Shown here one piece after another: positions 26,982 to 37,423 of a stretch of 43,017 nucleotides of DNA (positions within the stretch are counted from its first letter, which is position 1; every line of letters starts with the position of its first letter). The position numbers were made by a program, and so were the translations under genes. The DNA lies in the NCBI GenBank assembly GCA_003246255.1, contig QKAX01000150.1, positions 1 through 43,017 of the forward strand. Direction: 5' to 3'. Under the pieces are notes generated by a model that did no database searches, was not told where the DNA came from, and saw nothing but the letters and a program-made list of their open reading frames with translations. The DNA is from Demequina lutea. GTDB taxonomy: Bacteria > Actinomycetota > Actinomycetes > Actinomycetales > Demequinaceae.

Positions 26982-27008
26982 CTGGCACTCGTGGACGTTG
27001 AGTGCCAA
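26982..27008 (-). promoter_or_regulatory. CIRCE element and hrcA promoter
   Basis: TTGGCACTC (minus strand) and GAGTGCCAG are separated by exactly 9 nt, matching the CIRCE consensus TTAGCACTC-N9-GAGTGCTAA at 15 of 18 arm positions. A minus-strand -10 TAGAAT (27008-27013) abuts it, so the start of transcription lies within the operator. It also lies 62 bp upstream of the divergent DUF4870-like gene. Confidence 0.88.
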
Positions 27009-27069
27009 TTCTAACCGCGCGCCGCGCCACGTTCGAGGCGGCTCGCTAGCCTGTGCCGTGGGAGGACAC

Positions 27070-27426
27070 ATGGCATACGCACCACACCAGGATCCGCGTA
27101 AGGCTCTCGCGGCGGCTGCACACGTGGCCGCGCTGACGGGGCCGGTGGTCCCCGCCGTCATTTGGGCGGCAACCAGGGAGGGCGAACGCTTCGCGCCGCG
27201 CGAGGCCGCCAAGGCCACCAACGCCTCATTCGTGCTGGTACTCACGATCGCGTTGGCCGCAATCGTAAGAATGTTCGTGCCTTTGGTGGGCTTTCTGGGT
27301 ACATTGGCGCTGTGGGTGGTACCCGTGGCAGCGGCGTACTTCTCCTTCTCGGCGCTGAGAGCAGCGCTGCGAGGAGAGCCCGCACAGTATCCGTACCGAA
27401 TCAAAGTGGTGAAAACAGATGACTGA
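27070..27426 (+). CDS. DUF4870-like small membrane protein (copy 1)
   Basis: This 118-residue protein has three hydrophobic segments: near 'AAAAHVAALTGPVVPAVIWAA', 'SFVLVLTIALAAIVRMFVPLV' and 'GTLALWVVPVAAAYF'. It ends 'YPYRIKVVK', like the next two proteins. A 'GPVVPAVIWAATREGERFAPREAAKATN' segment corresponds to the DUF4870 pattern of a polar loop carrying a conserved Glu/Lys after a Pro-rich helix. ATG 27070 follows GGAGG directly. The 8-nt overlap with copy 2 (ATGACTGA) indicates co-translation. Function unknown. Confidence 0.78.
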   Translation: MAYAPHQDPRKALAAAAHVAALTGPVVPAVIWAATREGERFAPREAAKATNASFVLVLTIALAAIVRMFVPLVGFLGTLALWVVPVAAAYFSFSALRAALRGEPAQYPYRIKVVKTDD

Positions 27427-27793
27427 CTATCCCCCTCCCCCGCAGACGCCCGGCGCCCCGGTGGTCCCGCTGAGCGACTCGGACGCCCGCATGTACGCGA
27501 CCATCGCCCACGCCGGCAACATCATCTTCCCGGCCGTGGCACCGCTGATCATGTGGCTCATCGGTAAGGACAAGAGCGCGTTCGTGGACACCGAGGGCAA
27601 GGAAGCGCTGAACTTTGGCATCCTGGCCATCATCGTCTACATCGTGAGCGGCATCCTGATGGTGGTGCTGATCGGCGTTCTCACCTACATCGCCATGGCG
27701 ATCATCGCGCTCATCTTTGGCATTCAGGGTGCCATGAAGGCGAACAAGGGAGAGAACTACCGCTACCCGTTCAGCCTGCGCCTCATCAAGTAA
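27419..27793 (+). CDS. DUF4870-family small membrane protein (copy 2)
   Basis: This 124-residue member of DUF4870 has a Pro-rich N-terminus, a 'IAHAGNIIFPAVAPLIMWLIGKDKSAFVDTEGKEALNFGILAIIVYIVSGIL' core and a 'NYRYPFSLRLIK' end. The core pattern with a 'K..FVD..GKEALNF' loop between helices is diagnostic of the family, whose members are of unknown function and often found near Tic20-like proteins. Translation is linked to copy 1 by overlap. Copy 3 follows after a terminator-like hairpin. Confidence 0.85.
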   Translation: MTDYPPPPQTPGAPVVPLSDSDARMYATIAHAGNIIFPAVAPLIMWLIGKDKSAFVDTEGKEALNFGILAIIVYIVSGILMVVLIGVLTYIAMAIIALIFGIQGAMKANKGENYRYPFSLRLIK

Positions 27794-27821
27794 GTCTCAG
27801 GGTTCAACCCCTAGATACATT

Positions 27822-27868
27822 CGGGGCTCGGATCGGTCACAAGGCCGATGCCGGGCCCCGTTTGTTTT
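27822..27868 (+). terminator. Rho-independent terminator after DUF4870 copy 2
   Basis: CGGGGC-TCGG (27822-27831) pairs with CCGG-GCCCCG (27851-27860), an inner ATCGG/CCGAT stem extends it, and the tract TTTGTTTT follows. This is the best T-rich terminator in this area. Confidence 0.75.
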
Positions 27869-27882
27869 GCCAGGCTTGAGTC

Positions 27883-28314
27883 ATGACAGAGAACACAGCA
27901 CCCACCGACGCTCCTGCGGGCGTCACGCCCACAGTCGCACCGGCCCCGATGCTTGAGTCGGAGGCCAGGACGTGGTCGATGCTCACCCACATTCTCGCCG
28001 CCATCGCGGCAGTCGTGAGCGGCGGCACGCTCGCGTTTGTGGTGCCGCTCGTGATCTGGCTCATCTATAAGGATCGCTCCGCCCTGGTGGACTTCCACGG
28101 CAAGCAGAACCTGAACCTCCAGCTCACTGTGATCGTGAGCGGCATCGTCGCCGCTATCGCCGGCACGCTGCTCTTTGTGGTGGGCCTTGCAATCACGCTG
28201 CCGCTATGGGGCCTGTACGTGCTGTATGCGCTGATCATCTCGATCGTGGCCGGCGTGAGGGCCCACCAGGGCGAGTACTACCGCATCCCCTTCATGATCT
28301 CCTTCGTGCGCTAG
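27883..28314 (+). CDS. DUF4870-family small membrane protein (copy 3)
   Basis: This 143-residue DUF4870 member has a Thr/Pro/Ala-rich N-terminus (residues 1-30), 'MLTHILAAIAAVVSGGTLAFVVPLVIWLIYKDRSALVDFHGKQNLNLQLTVIV' as the family core and a 'YYRIPFMISFVR' end. It is closest to copy 2 in the loop 'KDRSALVDFHGKQNLN'. It lies after a probable terminator, so it has its own promoter or depends on read-through. It is followed by another hairpin. Confidence 0.85.
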   Translation: MTENTAPTDAPAGVTPTVAPAPMLESEARTWSMLTHILAAIAAVVSGGTLAFVVPLVIWLIYKDRSALVDFHGKQNLNLQLTVIVSGIVAAIAGTLLFVVGLAITLPLWGLYVLYALIISIVAGVRAHQGEYYRIPFMISFVR

Positions 28315-28348
28315 CCGCACAGTCCCGGGCTCAACGCCCGTTCCCCAG

Positions 28349-28394
28349 CCAGGCTCCCCGCGCGGCAACCCCCTGCGCCGCGCGGAGAGCCTGG
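28349..28394 (+). terminator. Hairpin terminator after DUF4870 copy 3
   Basis: CCAGGCTC (28349-28356) pairs with GAGCCTGG (28387-28394), and an inner GC-rich stem (CCGCGCGG region) continues it; TTTCTC follows. It separates the DUF4870 genes from the chemoreceptors. The gap 28315-28516 holds this hairpin and a candidate promoter, and no gene. Confidence 0.65.
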
Positions 28395-28406
28395 TTTCTC
28401 ACATTC

Positions 28407-28433
28407 TCAAGACTGGCGCTGTCAAGCGGACAA
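28407..28433 (+). promoter_or_regulatory. Candidate sigma-28/WhiG-like promoter of the first chemoreceptor
   Basis: TCAA (28407-28410), a 15-nt spacer and GCGGACAA (28426-28433) resemble TAAA-N15-GCCGATAA, the motility/WhiG sigma promoter; the -10 matches at six of eight positions. The start codon lies 84 nt further. Judged together with the other two candidates below. Confidence 0.35.
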
Positions 28434-28516
28434 AGGTCCCGCAGCTTACACGCGTCGTCAAACGATGAGAGGGCGACGCTGGCAAGCATGCGAGCGCACA
28501 AGGCGAGGGGACGGTC

Positions 28517-30124
28517 ATGGCCTTCATCCAGTGGTTCAGGGACCGCAAGATCGGCTTCCGGGTGTACTTCGCGATTGGCCTCGCGATGCTGATGGCGGTC
28601 ACCATTGGCATGCTCGGCGCGCTAGGTCTCGCGTCAACGAATGAAGCCGCTCAGCGAATGGCGCACGAGAACGTCGGCGCGCTGCAGGCGGCCGCGAACA
28701 TGCGCATCGAGTTCGACAATGCGCGACTCGACATCTACGGCCACGCCTTCGCCACCACCGCCACCGAGCGGGACAGCTACTCGACGGCGGTCTCGCAGGA
28801 TCTGGCGAATGTGCGCACCTATGCCGACGACTACCTCGCATCGGCAACCATGCCTGACGCGCAGGCCACCGTGGACGACTTCCTCGGCTACCTGGACCAA
28901 TACGAACAGTTGTGGTCCACGCGCCTCAAGCCCGCCAACGAACGCGGCGACATGGAGACCTTTGCTTCCGTGCGCGACAACGACATCCTGCCTATTGCTG
29001 GCCCCATGTTTGCCGACCTCCAGGCGATGGCGGACGGTGAGGCGGCATCCGCCTCGGCTGCGGCGGCCACCGTGGACTCCGCTTACACCACCAACCTCGT
29101 GCTGATGGTGGCGGTGGGCGCCGTGGGCCTCGCCCTCGCGATCGTGTTCAGCGTGTTCGTGGTGCGCGGAATCGTGACAAACCTTGCCCGCGTGGTCACG
29201 ATGGCGCGCGCCATCGAGGCCGGCGACCTCACCGCCCGCTCCGACGTCACTCGCTCTGACGAGATCGGTCAGATGGCGCACGCACTCGACGCGGCGGTCG
29301 AGTCGCTCGGCGGCGTCTGCGCCACCGTGTCCCGCAATGCGACGTCGCTGGCGGCCGCGTCCGAGCAACTCGCTGCAAGCACCAGCCAGATCAGCGCCGC
29401 CGCGCAGGAGGCCGCCTCGCAGGGCGGCGTGGTCGCCGCGGCCGCCGAGCAGGTCTCACGCAACGTCGAGACCGTCTCCTCGGGTGCCCAACAGATGGGA
29501 GCGTCGATCCAGGAAATCGCATCGAACGCGACCCGCGCATCGGCCGTCAGCACCGACGGCGTCACCAAGGCCGCCCATGCGTCCGAGACGATTCGCGGCC
29601 TCGGCCAGTCCTCTGAAGAGATCGGCAACATCGTCAAGCTCATCACCACCATCGCAGGGCAGACAAACCTGCTGGCCCTCAACGCCACGATTGAGGCTGC
29701 ACGCGCGGGAGATGCCGGCAAGGGCTTCGCCGTGGTGGCCGGCGAGGTGAAGGATCTCGCGCAAGCGACCGCCAACGCCACGGAGGACATCGCGAGACTG
29801 GTGGAGGCCATCCAGAGCCAAACGGCCGCGGCAGTCTCGGCGATGTCCGACATCACCGAGGTCATCAGCTCGATCGACGGTTTCCAGGCAACGATCTCGG
29901 CCGCGGTGGAGGAGCAGACAGCCACCACCAACGAGATCTCGCGCAGCGTCTCGGAGGCCGCTCTGGGCACTGGCGAGATTGCGCAGAACATCACCGGCGT
30001 CGCCACCGCTTCCGAGGTGACAGCGCACGGCGTGACCGAGGCGCAGGACTCCATCATCGAACTGGCGCGCATGTCCGAGACGTTGCTCTCGGCCGTCGCC
30101 AAGTTCCGCCTGTCGAACGCGTGA
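28517..30124 (+). CDS. Methyl-accepting chemotaxis protein (first)
   Basis: This 535-residue chemoreceptor has a short cytoplasmic start, TM1 (about 15-38), a periplasmic four-helix-bundle sensor of about 150 residues (38-190), TM2 (192-216), HAMP (217-269), and a long cytoplasmic signalling hairpin. Its tip '[32 protein letters not shown]' is the conserved MCP CheW/CheA-contact motif. No C-terminal NWETF-like CheR anchor is present. GAGGGG lies a few bases before the ATG. The ligand is not predictable from the four-helix-bundle sensor. A second receptor follows 181 bp later. No che or fla genes are in the window. Confidence 0.94.
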   Translation: MAFIQWFRDRKIGFRVYFAIGLAMLMAVTIGMLGALGLASTNEAAQRMAHENVGALQAAANMRIEFDNARLDIYGHAFATTATERDSYSTAVSQDLANVRTYADDYLASATMPDAQATVDDFLGYLDQYEQLWSTRLKPANERGDMETFASVRDNDILPIAGPMFADLQAMADGEAASASAAAATVDSAYTTNLVLMVAVGAVGLALAIVFSVFVVRGIVTNLARVVTMARAIEAGDLTARSDVTRSDEIGQMAHALDAAVESLGGVCATVSRNATSLAAASEQLAASTSQISAAAQEAASQGGVVAAAAEQVSRNVETVSSGAQQMGASIQEIASNATRASAVSTDGVTKAAHASETIRGLGQSSEEIGNIVKLITTIAGQTNLLALNATIEAARAGDAGKGFAVVAGEVKDLAQATANATEDIARLVEAIQSQTAAAVSAMSDITEVISSIDGFQATISAAVEEQTATTNEISRSVSEAALGTGEIAQNITGVATASEVTAHGVTEAQDSIIELARMSETLLSAVAKFRLSNA

Positions 30125-30226
30125 GGCACAGCGTGCACGGCGACACGGGCGACTCTCGTGCTCGCTGCGCCCGAGTGGGCAGCACAGATCGCGTCGCCAC
30201 GCCGATGCGACGATTGTCACTGTCCT

Positions 30227-30252
30227 TTCACGCGCCCCTGTGCAGCCGATGG
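30227..30252 (+). promoter_or_regulatory. Candidate sigma-28/WhiG-like promoter of the second chemoreceptor
   Basis: TTCA (30227-30230), a 14-nt spacer and GCCGATGG (30245-30252) keep the GCCGAT core of motility-type -10 elements. It lies 54 nt before the GTG start of the second receptor. The rest of the 30125-30305 gap holds a weak CGGGCG/CGCCCG hairpin and no gene. Confidence 0.35.
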
Positions 30253-30305
30253 GAACCACAGGGATTGCGCCGACGCAACCGTCCGGCGCGGCGAAAGGGG
30301 ACGCG

Positions 30306-31907
30306 GTGAAGGCAGTGCGGACGTGGGTCCGGGACCGAGGGATCGGCACCAAGATCATCGCGACAGTCTCGATCGCTCTGCTGATGGGCGTGGGAGTGGC
30401 CGCCGCCGGACTCGGAGCGGTGGCCCGCACGCACTCGGCTGCCCAGCACCTGGCGAATGACAACGTGTCCGGCACGCGCGCGGTGGCCGACATTCGCACC
30501 CAGGTCGACTTGGTCCAGCAGGAGGTGTTCAACCACTTCCTCGCCTCTGGGACGCAAGCGCAGATCAGCTACGAGAAGAACGTGGATAACGCCCTCGCGG
30601 CAGCTTCCGAGGCGATCGCCTCCTACGATGCCTCCTTCTCCAACCCGGAGACCGCCGAGGCCGTCGCGGATCTCACGGGAGCCATCGCCGACTTCGAGAC
30701 GCTATGGACGGATCTGCTCAAGCCTGCCGGCGAGGACGGCAACCTCTCGGCATTCGTGTCGCTTCGCGACTTCGAGCTGCGGCCGCTTGCGCGTCGCATG
30801 TCCACGAGCCTCGACGTGCTCGCCGCAGCGCAGGAGGCGTCAGCCGAGGCGGCGGCGAGCCGCGTCGACTCGGACTACGCGCTGTCGCGGATCGTGATCG
30901 TGGTGGTGACCGCCCTGGGGGCAGTAGCGGGAATCGGCGTCGGCATCCTCGTCGCGCGCCGCATCGCCCGCGACCTGGGCCGCGTCGAGAAGATGGCAAG
31001 CGCCCTCGCGCGAGGCGACCTCACCGCGCGTTCAGGGCTCGCCCAACGAGATCAGATTGGCCGCATGGGCGAGGCAATGGACCGCGCCCTCAAGGACCTC
31101 GGCAAGCTCGTCAACACGGTGTCGAACGACTCGAGTTCGCTCGCCTCCGCCGCCTCCCAACTTGCCACGACGGCGGCAGGGGTCCAGGAGGCCGCCGACC
31201 AGACGGCCCAGCAGGGGGCCTCTGTTAACACCGCGGCGCGCACGGTGTCCGAGCACGTCAACCACGTCGTGGAAGGCGCAGGCCAGATTCGCCTGGCGAT
31301 CGACGCGATCGCGGAGAACGCGCAGGCGGCCCAGCACATCAGTTCAGACGCTGTGGCCAAGGCGAAGACAGCGTCCGAGACCATCAAGGGCCTTGGGGAT
31401 GCCTCCGAGGAGATCGGCGAGATCGTCAAGGTCATCACCACGATCGCGCGGCAAACTAACTTGCTGGCCCTCAACGCCACGATCGAGGCTGCCCGTGCAG
31501 GAGAGGCCGGCAAGGGCTTCGCTGTCGTGGCCGAGGAGGTCAAGCAGCTCGCGCAGGCCACCGCCGATGCCACGGCCGACATCATTCTCAAGATCGGCGG
31601 CATCCAGTCGCAGACAAACGCCGCTGTGGATGCGATCGCCGCTATCCACCAGGTGATTCGCACCATCGACGGCTATCAGCTCACCATCTCGATGGCGGTC
31701 GCCGAGCACGCACAGGCGACGCAGGCCATCACCACCTCGGTGGCCGACGCAGCTCAGGGCACCGAGAGCATCGTGGCGAGCATCGACCAAGTGGCCACCG
31801 CCTCGGACGCCACGAGCGTGGGCATCGGTCAGGCCCAGATCGCCGTCGAGGAGCTCGCTGGCATGTCGAACCGCCTGCGCAGCCTCGTGGGAACGTTCAG
31901 GTACTAG
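30306..31907 (+). CDS. Methyl-accepting chemotaxis protein (second)
   Basis: This second chemoreceptor has 533 residues and the same layout as the first: TM1 (about 16-38), a helical periplasmic sensor of about 150 residues, TM2, HAMP, and signalling hairpin with tip '[32 protein letters not shown]'. The signalling half is very similar to its neighbour, the sensor half is not, which indicates tandem duplication followed by sensor divergence. GTG 30306 is chosen over the track start 30240, because AAAGGGGA lies five bases upstream and the resulting length matches the first receptor. Confidence 0.93.
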   Translation: MKAVRTWVRDRGIGTKIIATVSIALLMGVGVAAAGLGAVARTHSAAQHLANDNVSGTRAVADIRTQVDLVQQEVFNHFLASGTQAQISYEKNVDNALAAASEAIASYDASFSNPETAEAVADLTGAIADFETLWTDLLKPAGEDGNLSAFVSLRDFELRPLARRMSTSLDVLAAAQEASAEAAASRVDSDYALSRIVIVVVTALGAVAGIGVGILVARRIARDLGRVEKMASALARGDLTARSGLAQRDQIGRMGEAMDRALKDLGKLVNTVSNDSSSLASAASQLATTAAGVQEAADQTAQQGASVNTAARTVSEHVNHVVEGAGQIRLAIDAIAENAQAAQHISSDAVAKAKTASETIKGLGDASEEIGEIVKVITTIARQTNLLALNATIEAARAGEAGKGFAVVAEEVKQLAQATADATADIILKIGGIQSQTNAAVDAIAAIHQVIRTIDGYQLTISMAVAEHAQATQAITTSVADAAQGTESIVASIDQVATASDATSVGIGQAQIAVEELAGMSNRLRSLVGTFRY

Positions 31908-31947
31908 AGCCAGCGGGACGGGCACCCCGGCGACTAGCATCGGCGGC

Positions 31948-32529
31948 GTGCTCGCGTTCGGTCAACCGCTCCCCCAGCGTCCGCGACGCGTGCTCGTTGC
32001 CGGCGTGTCCGGTGTGGGCAAGTCGACGCTCGCCCGGCGGATCGCACGCGCCCTTGACGCGCCCTACACGGAGATCGACGCCCTGTTTCACGGCCCCGGC
32101 TGGACGCCACGACCTGAGTTCCTCGACGACGTGGCTGACCTCGTGGCGGGCAACGAGTGGGTCACGGAGTGGCAGTACACCGCGGCCCGCCCCGCGCTGG
32201 CCGAACGTGCCGACCTGGTCGTGTGGTTGGACCTTTCGTTCCTTCGCATGACGCTGCCACGGGTCGTGAGCCGCACAGTCCGCAGGCGCCTGCGGCGCGA
32301 GGAGCTCTGGAACGGCAACCTTGAGCCGCCGTTCAGGACCTTCCTCACCAATCGCGACCACATCGTCCGCTGGGCGTGGCGACGCAGGCACCACTACGAC
32401 CAGCTCGTGCCCTCGCTGGAGGGCACCCACCCGCACCTCGCGATCGTGCGCCTGCGCTCGCAGCGCGAGGTCGACGCGTGGCTCGACGGCCCGCTCGCCC
32501 GAGCTGTCGGTGAGGACCGAGTCAGGTGA
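31948..32529 (+). CDS. P-loop kinase-like protein (AAA/adenylate-kinase-like, FlaR type)
   Basis: This 193-residue protein has Walker A 'GVSGVGKSTLARRIA', 'APYTEIDALFHGPGWTPRPEF' (the 'EID.LFHGPGW' pattern of the topology-modulation/FlaR-type kinases), 'DLVVWLDLSF' (a Walker B-like strand) and an Arg-rich lid. It belongs to the small nucleotide-kinase-like group; the substrate is unknown. The GTG start is weakly supported. Its end overlaps the hemW 3' end on the other strand by 8 nt. Confidence 0.8.
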   Translation: MLAFGQPLPQRPRRVLVAGVSGVGKSTLARRIARALDAPYTEIDALFHGPGWTPRPEFLDDVADLVAGNEWVTEWQYTAARPALAERADLVVWLDLSFLRMTLPRVVSRTVRRRLRREELWNGNLEPPFRTFLTNRDHIVRWAWRRRHHYDQLVPSLEGTHPHLAIVRLRSQREVDAWLDGPLARAVGEDRVR

Positions 32530-33723
32530 GCTCGCGGATCACGGCGTCGGCGAGCAGCCTGCCCCTGCGGGTAAGCAGCACGCGCGCATGCGGCCCAATA
32601 GCCGCCTTGCCCTCCACGAGGCCCTGAGCGATGAGGCCCGCGACCCGATCCCGCCGGTGAGGCGGCACCTCTGTGACGGGCAGGCCGTCGGCGAGGCGAA
32701 CCCCCAGCATGACGCGCTCGAACGCCACGGCCTCGGCGTCGAGCTCCTCGCCCGAGTCCTCAGGGCTCTGGCCGCCAGCCAGCCGCGCGGCGTACGCGAG
32801 CGGGTGCTTGACGTTCCACCAGCGCCGGGCGGGCAGGGGCTCCCCCGCCGCACCGATGCGCGGGCCGAGGTACGAGTGCGCTCCCGGACCCACGGCCCAC
32901 CAGTCTTGGCCGGTCCAGTACGCGACGTTGTGACGGCAGCGCTGCGTGGGGGTGCGAGACCAGTTCGAGACCTCGTACCACGACAGCCCCGCGGCGGCGA
33001 AGGCCTCGTCCGCGACCTCGTACATCTCGGCCTGAACATCGGGGTTGGTGGGAGAGATCATGCCGCGACGCAGCTGCAGTCCCATGCGCGTGCCAGGCTC
33101 GATCACCAGCGAGTACGCGCTCACGTGGTCCGGTTCGAGTGCGATGGCGGCGGCAAGGCTCGCCTTCCAGTCATCGAGCGACTCCCCCGGTGTGCCGTAG
33201 ATGAGGTCCACGCTGACGGCGAGTCCCGCCTCGCGCGCCCAGCCCACCGCGAGCGCGACGTTCTGGGGGTTGTGAGTGCGATCGAGCGTCTCCAGCACAT
33301 GTGGCACCGCCGACTGCATGCCAAAGCTCACGCGCGTGAAGCCCGCGGCCGCGAGCTCCGCGAGCGACTCCGCCGTCACCGAATCGGGGTTTGCCTCCGT
33401 GGTGACCTCGGCATCGGGCGCGAGGCCCCACGTCTGGCGCACGCCGTCGAGCAGCCTTGCGAGCGCCGACGCGTCGAGCATCGTGGGGGTGCCGCCACCA
33501 AAGAACACCGTGCGCGCCGGGCGGTTGTCTCCCGCCATTGCCGTGCGCGCCTGGGCCATCTCGGCGAGCGCTGCGCCCACATAGCCCTCGGGCGTCGCGC
33601 CATCGACCTCGCCGGGTGCGTACGTGTTGAAGTCGCAGTATCCGCAGCGCACGCGGCAGAACGGCACGTGGAGGTAGACGCCAAAGTCGCGCGTCGCCGC
33701 CTGCCCGGCCCCGGCGTCGGGCA

Positions 33724-33724
<1 letters not shown>
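32522..33724 (-). CDS. hemW: HemW, radical SAM heme chaperone
   Basis: HemW binds heme and is related to anaerobic coproporphyrinogen III oxidase HemN, but is thought to insert heme into respiratory enzymes. The 400-residue protein shows the radical SAM motif 'VPFCRVRCGYC' (CxxxCxxC), 'FFGGGTPTMLD', 'TTEANPDSV', 'SFGMQSAVPHVLETLDRTH', 'SVDLIYGTPGE' and 'VSAYSLVIEPGT'. These distinguish HemW from HemN. GTG 33724 overlaps the lepA stop by one base (TAGTG). lepA-hemW-hrcA is the usual order; here about 5.5 kb of accessory genes separates hemW from hrcA. Confidence 0.94.
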
Positions 33725-35574
<1,850 letters not shown>

Positions 35575-35628
35575 GTGCGGTGTTGTCCTTCGGGTCCTTG
35601 GGGGTTCTATGCTCCCACGAACACGAGG

Positions 35629-35655
35629 TTCAGGTATTCGATGCGATGCCGATAT
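35629..35655 (+). promoter_or_regulatory. Candidate sigma-28/WhiG-like promoter of the c-di-GMP enzyme gene
   Basis: TTCA (35629-35632), an exact 15-nt spacer and GCCGATAT (35648-35655). The -10 is identical to the Bacillus sigma-D consensus; the -35 is a partial match to TAAA. It is 48 nt before the GTG start of the PAS-GGDEF-EAL gene. Confidence 0.45.
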
Positions 35656-35703
35656 CGATAACGATGCCGGGTGCTCCGGCACGGGCACAGGACAGGAGGC
35701 GGC

Positions 35704-37413
35704 GTGGGCGCGCACGACACGCTGTTTGGTCTCACGTTCCGTGACTCCCCCATTGGGATGGCGATTCTCGATTCGGGCGGTCACTACGTCGAGGTCAACT
35801 CCGCGTTCGCGCGCACAGTGGGACGCGAGCCCAGCGCTCTCGTCGGCCGCCACTTCGGAGAGTTCACCCACCAGGACGATCTGCCTCGCAACGTGGAACT
35901 CATGGCAAAGGTGGGCTCCGGGGAGGTGTCCTACTTCCAGTTCCACAGTCGACTTCTCCACCGCCAGGGCGACACGATCTGGGTGCGCATCACCATCTCC
36001 GGAGTCGAGGCCCCGGAGGATCCGTTGGGGCACCACTACGTGGCGCAGGTCGAGGATGTGACGGAGATTCGGCGAGCGCGCGACCTCCTCGAACGTCGCG
36101 CCCTGTACGACCACCTCACGGGCCTGGCGAATCGCACACTCCTGATGGACCGCCTGGAACTGGCGCTGGAGACGCACGAGCCGCGCGCCGCCACGGTGGC
36201 CGCCATCTTTCTCGACATTGACCACTTCAAGACAGTCAATGACTCGCTGGGACACGACGCCGGCGACACTCTGCTGATCGAGCTTGGCCGACGACTCCAG
36301 GCCGCTGTGCGCTCGGCCGACACAGTGGCCCGTCTCGGCGGCGACGAGTTTGTGGTGATCGTCGAGGACGTCATGGGTGAGGAGGCGGCGCTCGCCGTCA
36401 CCCACGGCATCGTCGCGGCGCTGCGAAGGCCGTTCGTGGTGGACGGCACCGAGATCACGCCAGGCGTCTCCGCGGGCCTCGCGATGGCCGAGCAGGGCAT
36501 CACGGCTGAGGCGCTGGTGCGCAACGCCGACATGGCGATGTACGCCGCGAAGCAGGGCGGCCGCGACCGGGTGGAGTGCTACGACGAGTCGATGCGCGAG
36601 CGCGCCCGTACCAAGCTGTCCATCGAGTCCGAGCTACGCACAGCGATCCGCGACGGCGAGCTCGTGGTGCACTACCAGCCAGTGGTGGATCTCGAGACTC
36701 GCGAGATTCGCGCCTTCGAGGCTCTCGTGCGCTGGCAGCATCCGCAACGCGGCCTGCTGCTGCCCGACGAGTTCATCCCCATCTCCGAGGACGCCAACCT
36801 GGTGATTCCCCTCGGCGCCGCCGTGCTGCACGAGGCCTGTGCATTCCTTGCTGCGCGACCCGAGTACAAGGGCCGCGTGTTTGTGAATGTCTCCACGCGC
36901 CAGATCGGCTCGGCGGATCTCACACACGTGGTGAAGGACGCGCTCACTACCACGGGAGCGAATCCCTCCCAGTTGGGGCTCGAGATCACCGAGTCAGGGA
37001 TGCTCATGGCCACCGCCGCCGCGCGAGCGGATCTCAAGGCGCTCACCGAGCTGGGGTGCGAGCTCATCCTCGATGACTTTGGCACCGGCTATTCGGCTCT
37101 CTCGTCGGTGCTGCAGAACCCCGTCTCGGGCCTCAAGCTTGCGCGCGACTTCACGCTCCGTCTGGGAGACCGCGGCACGGGCGACAGGATCTCGACAGCA
37201 ATCGCCACGCTCACACGATCGCTCGACATGTACGGCGTGATCGAGGGCATCGAGACCGAGGCGCAGTATGCGATAGCGCGCCGCCACGGCTGGCAGCTGG
37301 GGCAAGGCTTCCTGTTTGGCCACGCGCAGCCTGCGTCGGACATCACCCTCGGCCTCCCCCGCCCCTCCGATGCCGACGACGACGCCTCCCCGGCTGCGGC
37401 GGCGCTTCGCTAG
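35704..37413 (+). CDS. PAS-GGDEF-EAL protein (cyclic di-GMP synthesis and breakdown)
   Basis: This 569-residue signalling enzyme has an N-terminal PAS domain (about 8-120), a GGDEF domain (about 135-290, active-site GGDEF at residue 212) and an EAL domain (about 310-550, EAL at 339-341). An RSAD motif precedes GGDEF by five residues, matching the inhibitory I-site RxxD. EAL metal and catalytic signatures are present: 'EALVRW', 'FVNVS', 'EITESG', 'DDFGTGYS', 'EGIETEAQ', 'GQGFLFG'. The usual LKID reads LKLA. Both activities therefore look intact. No transmembrane segment is seen, so it is cytoplasmic and controlled by PAS. GTG 35704 has GGAGG upstream. Confidence 0.95.
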   Translation: MGAHDTLFGLTFRDSPIGMAILDSGGHYVEVNSAFARTVGREPSALVGRHFGEFTHQDDLPRNVELMAKVGSGEVSYFQFHSRLLHRQGDTIWVRITISGVEAPEDPLGHHYVAQVEDVTEIRRARDLLERRALYDHLTGLANRTLLMDRLELALETHEPRAATVAAIFLDIDHFKTVNDSLGHDAGDTLLIELGRRLQAAVRSADTVARLGGDEFVVIVEDVMGEEAALAVTHGIVAALRRPFVVDGTEITPGVSAGLAMAEQGITAEALVRNADMAMYAAKQGGRDRVECYDESMRERARTKLSIESELRTAIRDGELVVHYQPVVDLETREIRAFEALVRWQHPQRGLLLPDEFIPISEDANLVIPLGAAVLHEACAFLAARPEYKGRVFVNVSTRQIGSADLTHVVKDALTTTGANPSQLGLEITESGMLMATAAARADLKALTELGCELILDDFGTGYSALSSVLQNPVSGLKLARDFTLRLGDRGTGDRISTAIATLTRSLDMYGVIEGIETEAQYAIARRHGWQLGQGFLFGHAQPASDITLGLPRPSDADDDASPAAAALR

Positions 37414-37423
37414 GCTCGCCACC

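Noticed and set aside
25962-27404. A 480-residue HrcA
   Set aside because: The extra part crosses the CIRCE operator and is antisense to the DUF4870-like gene.
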